This document shows positions 57,953-64,000 of a stretch of 64,000 nucleotides of DNA, piece by piece. Below the pieces are notes generated by a model. That model was not told the origin of the DNA and made no database searches. It saw only the letters and a list, made by a program, of their open reading frames with translations. The stretch is from Lineus longissimus (lineage: Eukaryota > Nemertea > Pilidiophora > Heteronemertea > Lineidae): positions 8,558,001-8,622,000 of the forward strand of contig NC_088320.1 in assembly GCF_910592395.1 (NCBI RefSeq), given 5' to 3'. Both the position numbers and the translations under genes were made by a program. Every line of letters begins with the position of its first letter. Position 1 is the first letter of the stretch.

Positions 57953-60515
57953 CCTCAGTTGAAAACTTGCTGGTCACGCACCTGTACGAAAATAGTTCAT
58001 TTTGAAATCATTCCATACAAGTTGAATGGCATTTTCCATTTCAGATGTACTTCTTCTTAAATTCAGAATTAGGTGTGTTAAGAACGTAGAAAATGATGAC
58101 ATTTCAGTCCAATTGGCTTACTTAATGTGGTTTTGGGACTAAAATTAACCCGTCGTGGTCAAAAAGCTGATTCGCGGGTAAAAAGCTGTCAAAAAGCCCC
58201 CCTAATATGTTCTGACCCCAAACTCTGAAATTATGAAACACAACGTACAACAAACATTTCATGGTTTGGCAGGCTTGGATGAATCTATTTGGCTCTGAAA
58301 GCATTCCTCGCTGCTTTAGGCTTGGGAAAAGTTATGAGCGTGTGGACTGTGCCAATAGCATTCCGCGATAATGATGTCACTGCAGCTGCTGCCCTCTATT
58401 TCCCCATCGTTAAATTACAGGCAATGTCGGACAAACATGTGGTTTCGTAATGGATTCAGGCTTTCTAACTAGGGCAGTTAGATTCAATCTGGCACATGTC
58501 CGAGTGTTGGAAATACTACATAATTGTTCTGAATATTTCTCTCTCTGACTCTATGGTATCATTCATGCTAAAAACAATGCAGGGTCAAAGATAATTGACT
58601 TTGAAATAAGCTCAAATGCGTAGAAATAAGTGTCGATGTCCGACTGTCACGTGACTAAAACGTCATCAATATCTTATTCAAATGACCTTGTGAGCTATAA
58701 ATAGTAACGTCGCGGAATGCTATTTAACAAAAAAATAGGCTTAGGAGTTTATTACAGGCATGTGACCTGATTAGTAGATCCTCTAGGTTCTTGAGAAGAT
58801 ATAAGTGAACTGGGCGAACTTCAGACTTTTAGAGTCAATTTCTTGCCACCACTCATCTCTTTGGACAGCATTATGTCCAGGCCTCGTTCATACTTCTCGA
58901 TTGATACTGTGACTGCTCCTGGTAATATCGTTATCTGGAATTCCCAGTCGTGCATGGCTGTAGAAAGTGACATCGTCTCACCGTGGAGCGTTTTCAACTG
59001 GCGTGGATACAGTTAAGTCCAATTAAGTCTTAATTGCTGGTCTAAAGAATGTTTAGAAATATCAATGAGCTTAGATAATTTAAGGACAAATTTGAAAAGC
59101 ATCGGATTTTTTTTCAAATTAAAAGACCCCCTCTCCCAATTTGCAAAGTTAAAGTTTTTAATAGCTGCATGCGCGCATGGTCCCTTCGTAACCGTCTCAA
59201 GTAATTTACATACATGTAGCAGCAAATGCTTCATATAGTCGGTAGAGAATGCCAATGCTACGTTTTACTCATATGGCCCAATATACATGATAATTTAGCT
59301 TAGAAGTCTGTAGGACTAGTAGAAGGTAAAACGGCAGCAAAATGCAAACGAAGCGTTTTATTCGGGTTCCAACTATAATGCTCATCGTATTGTTGCTTGG
59401 CAAAAGTTAGAAATGCATGCCAAGTGATTGGAAACTGCATGCACGTCGCTGCCGCCACGCTGCGGTACGTGACGCTATAGCCTGTCACCGCCTTTACACA
59501 TCGTTGACAAGTAGCCTGTCAGACGTTGCAAATGACTTGTCTGTGAAAGCAAGTCGAATAGGAGTTATCTTTACTTCTAAATCAATAATAGACGCGCGTT
59601 GTCATTTATAGGTTTAAGCCAATTTACTTTGATTTGCTTCGTGTTCTTGAGATTATTATATCGAGTTTCATTTTGTCCTATTCAGAAATGAATCCCTTAT
59701 CTTGACGTTTTTGACATCTAGCACTATACGTTGTTTGTTTAAACGTGTCCAAGTTGCAATTGCTATCTTACTGAAATATACATGGCACACGTAGAGCCAA
59801 CTTTGGATACTAATAACTATTCTGTACATCTCTCTGATATCATAACAACTATTAGAGTTCGGATTTTTTTCCGAATAACCGGTATACTTACTCGAGATAG
59901 TAATTACAAAGAATCGCTTGGCCGCCTCGTAATAATGTCATTATATCCAGAGTTGGATAACTTGTATGATACGTGCATACTCATAATTTAGACATGGTGA
60001 CATCTGTCACTCAGATTTTGGCAAGAATCTTTCGCACTGACTGCTTTGGTATAGCGACCGATACTGTTTCCAAAAACAACACTCAACCAAAATGGTGTTT
60101 TTGAACCATATACATTAACCCAATTCGTTGCTGGAAAATTCGTGAAAATGGCCCTCTTTTAGATCAGGTCTGGGATGGTTTTGGTAGAATATCGTTTCCT
60201 CTTTGACGATGCAAGCTGTGGACATGTTATATGAATTGCATTTGAGTAAGCTACGTATACATCAGCTCCGTTTGCTAGATATCATATTTCAACTAGTTTC
60301 CGGCTCATGCTCGGGCGAATTTAAAACTTGTGATACATCGAGGGTACTTTTCTGGGTTGGTGGTGTGTTGGGACCCGTGGTGATTTCCAGGCGTCCGGAT
60401 CAATTATGCTGTGAATGACCATTCTTCTGATGCTGGTCTTAACGCGCTCTGTCAATCGAGAGTCGGCGGATAGCCACATTTATTGAATAAGTGATAGCTT
60501 TGCCGTTAAGAGATG
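57953..60515. other. Gene-free stretch
   Basis: Searched on both strands for further parts of the 57 kb element and found none. ORFs (59013-59255, 59300-59488, 59417-59611) overlap and are unassigned. Confidence 0.45.
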
Positions 60516-60519
60516 GAAA

Positions 60520-60552
60520 CAGCCCCCCCCCCGCTCTCTCTCTCTCACACAC
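60520..60552 (+). repeat. C-run with (CT)n/(CA)n
   Basis: Nine or more C, then (CT)6-7, then CACACACC. Simple sequence. Confidence 0.9.
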
Positions 60553-63500
60553 CCATGTATTTTTGCAAGGGGCGCAAAAACGAGCTCATTTTGTCTAGAA
60601 GTTAATTTTCGATCGAATGTGCCTGGTATATATCGAGGCCATACAACCGATATTGAGCGTGTCATCGGCAGAATAGGCACTCGAGCCGGCTTATTTATCA
60701 ACTGACCGGCGGCTGACATGTACCGCAGGCCTAGGGGAGGGGCAATTTTTCGAAAATGTAGGTTTTTCACTTGATTGAGGGTCAGGGTGGTGAACTAAAA
60801 CCATGGACTGGGTCATTTTTCGAGAACATATCTTCCAAGGTAATTGAAATATATCTATCTATAATTCTGACGTTATATTGGAAGTTGCAACTCGAGCGAC
60901 ATACGGCCAGTATCATGGACAAAAAAAAAAGTCCAATCCTTAAACCATTCCAGTGGGTCGATCTCCCTTATGATTTTCCCAGATCTCGGGTTCCCCTTCA
61001 TGCATTGGATGACATTGCAAAAACCTTGTAACAAACCCGGTTAGCTACAGTCACTATGACTTCACCATATCCTAGGAGATTTAATGTCGTATTGTTGTGT
61101 CTTGCTAGCATAGCTACGTATCTCTGGTTCTATTTCAATTTGTTTGTAATGTAAACAGAGTCTTATATAGAATATATTATGGCTCATTTTGCCGCAACAG
61201 CCTTGGTAACACAATAGGTAACGGTATTGGTTTACCTCGAAATAATATATTGTTAACTTCATTGACTCTTTCAAAAGCAACTATAAAAACATTTATTTCC
61301 CACAAACCTGATTTTGGAGTAGGACTGCGAAGGCGTTCCCATTTCGTGTTAACTTTATAACTCCCAACAAAGACCTAACTCCAAAATAGACGTTGCGCTT
61401 GCCGGTTGGCGAACGAAAGCTATATCCAGTATTTTCTATTGTCCCCACTAATCAGATAGAGGGGTCAACAATCCGTCTCCCGAGGTTGTCAAAAGTGTGA
61501 TACTGTAATCATTTTAATCAATGGTATTAAAGGAAACCACAATGATGTTTATCCATGTACATAACTACTTCATTCAAACAAAGCGCTTTAACTGGCAACC
61601 TTATAATATTCTTAGCCACCCTCAATACCTTACTTTGCATACTGCATGTCAGTTGAATCAGCATCCTATTAATTCTATGTTTACCTGCACCTACCATCCT
61701 TCAAGTATATAGACTAGGAGACAATACCACCAATGAATATTCATAGGTTGGAGGGTCAAGGCCTATCAATTAGACGAGTGCATGTTTTTAATTCTCAAGT
61801 ACATATTTGGAGAGGTATTGAAAAAATATTTGCTGTGGCAAGTCTACAGATATAAAGAAATTGTTTGATGAGAAAATTAATTCTGAATTTTGCTAATTTG
61901 GTAATAGGGGGCGTGATTTGAGATTTTTCTGCCAGTTGGCTGAAAAGAGTGGAAATATCAATGTCTGTCCAATTAGTCGATTATCAAAAAATTTCCGTGG
62001 TCAACTACCAGTTTACTTTTCACCATTTACTTGTCCGACGGTCCGGAATATCATATCAAAATTTCAGATTCACAACCCCACGCAGTATTTGATGCGTCGC
62101 GGTCAAACATTGACAATTGAACTGCTAAAAGACTTAAAAAATCAATGGTGGTCTTCCCCCCTCATGAAATATTTTGCGAGGGCAGCCATGATGGGTATGT
62201 CTATACACGCGGCGCCATCTGAATAAGCTCAATACATAAATAAACTTCATTACGGTCGTTTAATTTATCACTTTTTCCAAAGTTTCTGCCACAGCCTAGA
62301 TTCATGAAATGTTTTATTCCATCCCCGAGGTCAGTGAAATCCAGGGCACAAACTCAAATCGTGTCGTATTCAAACAGCACTATCCAACAAAACCAGACAA
62401 ATGTGGCGCATAGTGCAGTAGCCTACAACTGTTTTGAAGCACAACTGACGATTTATGATAGTCCCAATGCTATTGATTGCAACGGGGAAAACTGACTCGA
62501 GCGGTAGTCAATCCAGCCATGAGGCAAAAATATCAGAAAGCTGATGTGCAAATCAGACTACTTGCCTTCATTTTCACTGACACTGGATTTGACTGAATTG
62601 TTTATTGCATAAAAACAAATATAGATTAATCCATACTTGATAAAATCCATTCCGACGCGACCGTTTTTTCGTGATGTGGTATTTGGCGTGGAAACCCCCG
62701 AGACCACGGGTCGTAGTGATTTCCAATCCAAAAACCCTCACAATGGTGTGGTCTGATACCTCCGAAATTCCACATGTATGTGATTTTGTAAACACCGCAT
62801 TCAAGAGAATTGCAAATATTTGGGATTTTGTTGTTGTTGTTGTTGTTGTTGTTTGTTTCGTTTGTATGCTATCTAGCGGTGAGGCAAATCGAAAGATAGA
62901 ATGACATGCATGCCCCCCTCCCCTTGCTAATATCATGTCGACGATATATGGTTTGCAGTGCCAACATTTAGTTCTCTGCTCACCCTAAATCATGCCCGCA
63001 TCCATCAGTACAGCATATAGTTTACCATAGGTTAAATGGCAACGCAAAATATGTGCTTTTAAAGCTGGCATGTGAAAGATTTGTTACGTAGTAGTTGCTT
63101 GACTACTTGACAGATAAAAAATGGTCTAAGTACCACCTGCCATGCTTAGAATGGTGATTGAAAGACCTTACGAATCATAAGGTCACTCAATTGAGACACG
63201 ACGTTTTTGCTATCGATAGGCAATTTACTTCATGTCCAGTGTATATTAAAACGGATTTATAATATTAAAGGCCTTCTTGGCCCGCTGTACCGACGGGGCA
63301 TAATCTCTTTGGCTTTGAGGATACCTGACGACATTTTTTTACAAAGAATGATCTGACAAATAGTTGTGTTTTTTTGTTCTTTTTAAAAAGAGTGGTTTAT
63401 TCTGGGAATGTTTGACGACATGTCAACGTGACCATGCGGGCTTCTCAAAATGCCAAGTGTTTGTGATGGAGACGACACTTACATCAGACTGCCGGGATGG

Positions 63501-64000
63501 GGCGTGGGATGGTGAGGGGGTCTTTTTCCGAGACAATTAGACTATGTTGAAGGCGGTAGATGCGACATCACAGCAACTCAGGATTAAACAAGTCTAGAGT
63601 GGCTGATCATTATGTAGACAAAATAGTAATTTCTTGACAGTAGCAGAGCCTGCACACCTCCTAGAGCAAAAAATACCATTTTTGAATACCATTATTATGC
63701 GACTTTCAATGTCATGGGCACCAGATATAATGAAAAGGCCAGGGGCCGTTGTGCTCACCGTATAGATATTTGGTAGACAGTTCATGCTGTTTAGGAAACG
63801 TGCTACAGTATACAGCCAGATAGAAATTTTATGACATTTAATCTAGTGTGTGACCTTGAAAAGTAGGTCAAGTCAAAAATCCGTGTAACATATAATACCG
63901 TATGGTGGTTAGATGTACCCATGATATCAGATTGGTGGCAATCGGGCAAGTTGCTAAGCAATAGTCGCACTTTCAAGGTTTTCGAGTTTGGCCCCACTGG
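60553..64000. other. Gene-free stretch with a (GTT)n repeat
   Basis: (GTT)8-9 at 62828-62853. ORFs of 60-120 codons on both strands (for example 61918-62226 and 62574-62936) lack family resemblance; the 62574 ORF's Thr run is only the GTT repeat read in reverse. No RNA genes or terminal repeats seen. Confidence 0.45.

Noticed and set aside
62574-62936. 120-codon minus ORF with a Thr run
   Set aside because: The run is the (GTT)n microsatellite; the remainder has no similarity that I know.

Overview
This is a metazoan (animal) nuclear window, intergenic and rich in repeats, with no intact protein gene that I can recognise. All coding traces that I can place in a family are relics of mobile elements: PIF/Harbinger transposase N-termini, two LINE C-terminal fragments, a Tc1/mariner-like C-terminus, a broken packaging-ATPase-like gene, and a possible retroelement ORF1. 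The rest is AT-leaning sequence with short chance ORFs, tRNA-derived SINE heads, MITE-type inverted-repeat elements, foldbacks and minisatellites. Several families in one window, TA and TAA target duplications, and frequent ACATGTAC-type words fit a marine invertebrate (lancelet, echinoderm, hemichordate, mollusc or cnidarian). I cannot separate these by eye.

Layout. 0-7 kb: essentially featureless, one short hairpin. 7-10 kb: a deleted Harbinger copy, then a TA-flanked Tc1/mariner-type MITE. 11.9-15.3 kb: a truncated copy of a dispersed ~500 bp repeat (family L), a 166 bp foldback, a 20 bp minisatellite and a double palindrome. 17.9-20.5 kb: a 1.3 kb TIR element (family F) followed by a family L copy split by a Harbinger element with a clean TAA duplication. 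22-31 kb: an inverted repeat, one possible terminal exon, a 740 bp TIR element, a mariner relic, a reverse family L copy, a CCTAGG-rich stretch, a SINE head and the second deleted Harbinger copy. 33-35.2 kb: a MITE arm, an ORF with an in-frame duplication, and a GC-rich decayed ORF. 35.5-38.7 kb: two SINE heads, the best host-exon candidate (minus strand), a LINE relic and a hairpin-headed minisatellite. 40.7-42.6 kb: a related minisatellite and a 1 kb hairpin element carrying five CACGTG sites. 43.5-43.7 kb: a possible TATA promoter with a first exon. 44-55.2 kb: stacked family L and F copies, a 2 kb inverted duplication with a nested MITE, a LINE relic, a direct duplication and a SINE head. 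56.9-58 kb: the ATPase-like pseudogene and a Cys/His motif ORF. 58-64 kb: nothing beyond simple repeats.

The genes do not form a working system. What can be read is an insertion and rearrangement history: Harbinger into family L, a MITE inside an inverted duplication, LINE next to family F, and repeated internal deletion of autonomous elements. The items most worth follow-up are the ATPase-like relic near 57 kb, the two candidate host exons and the large palindromes.
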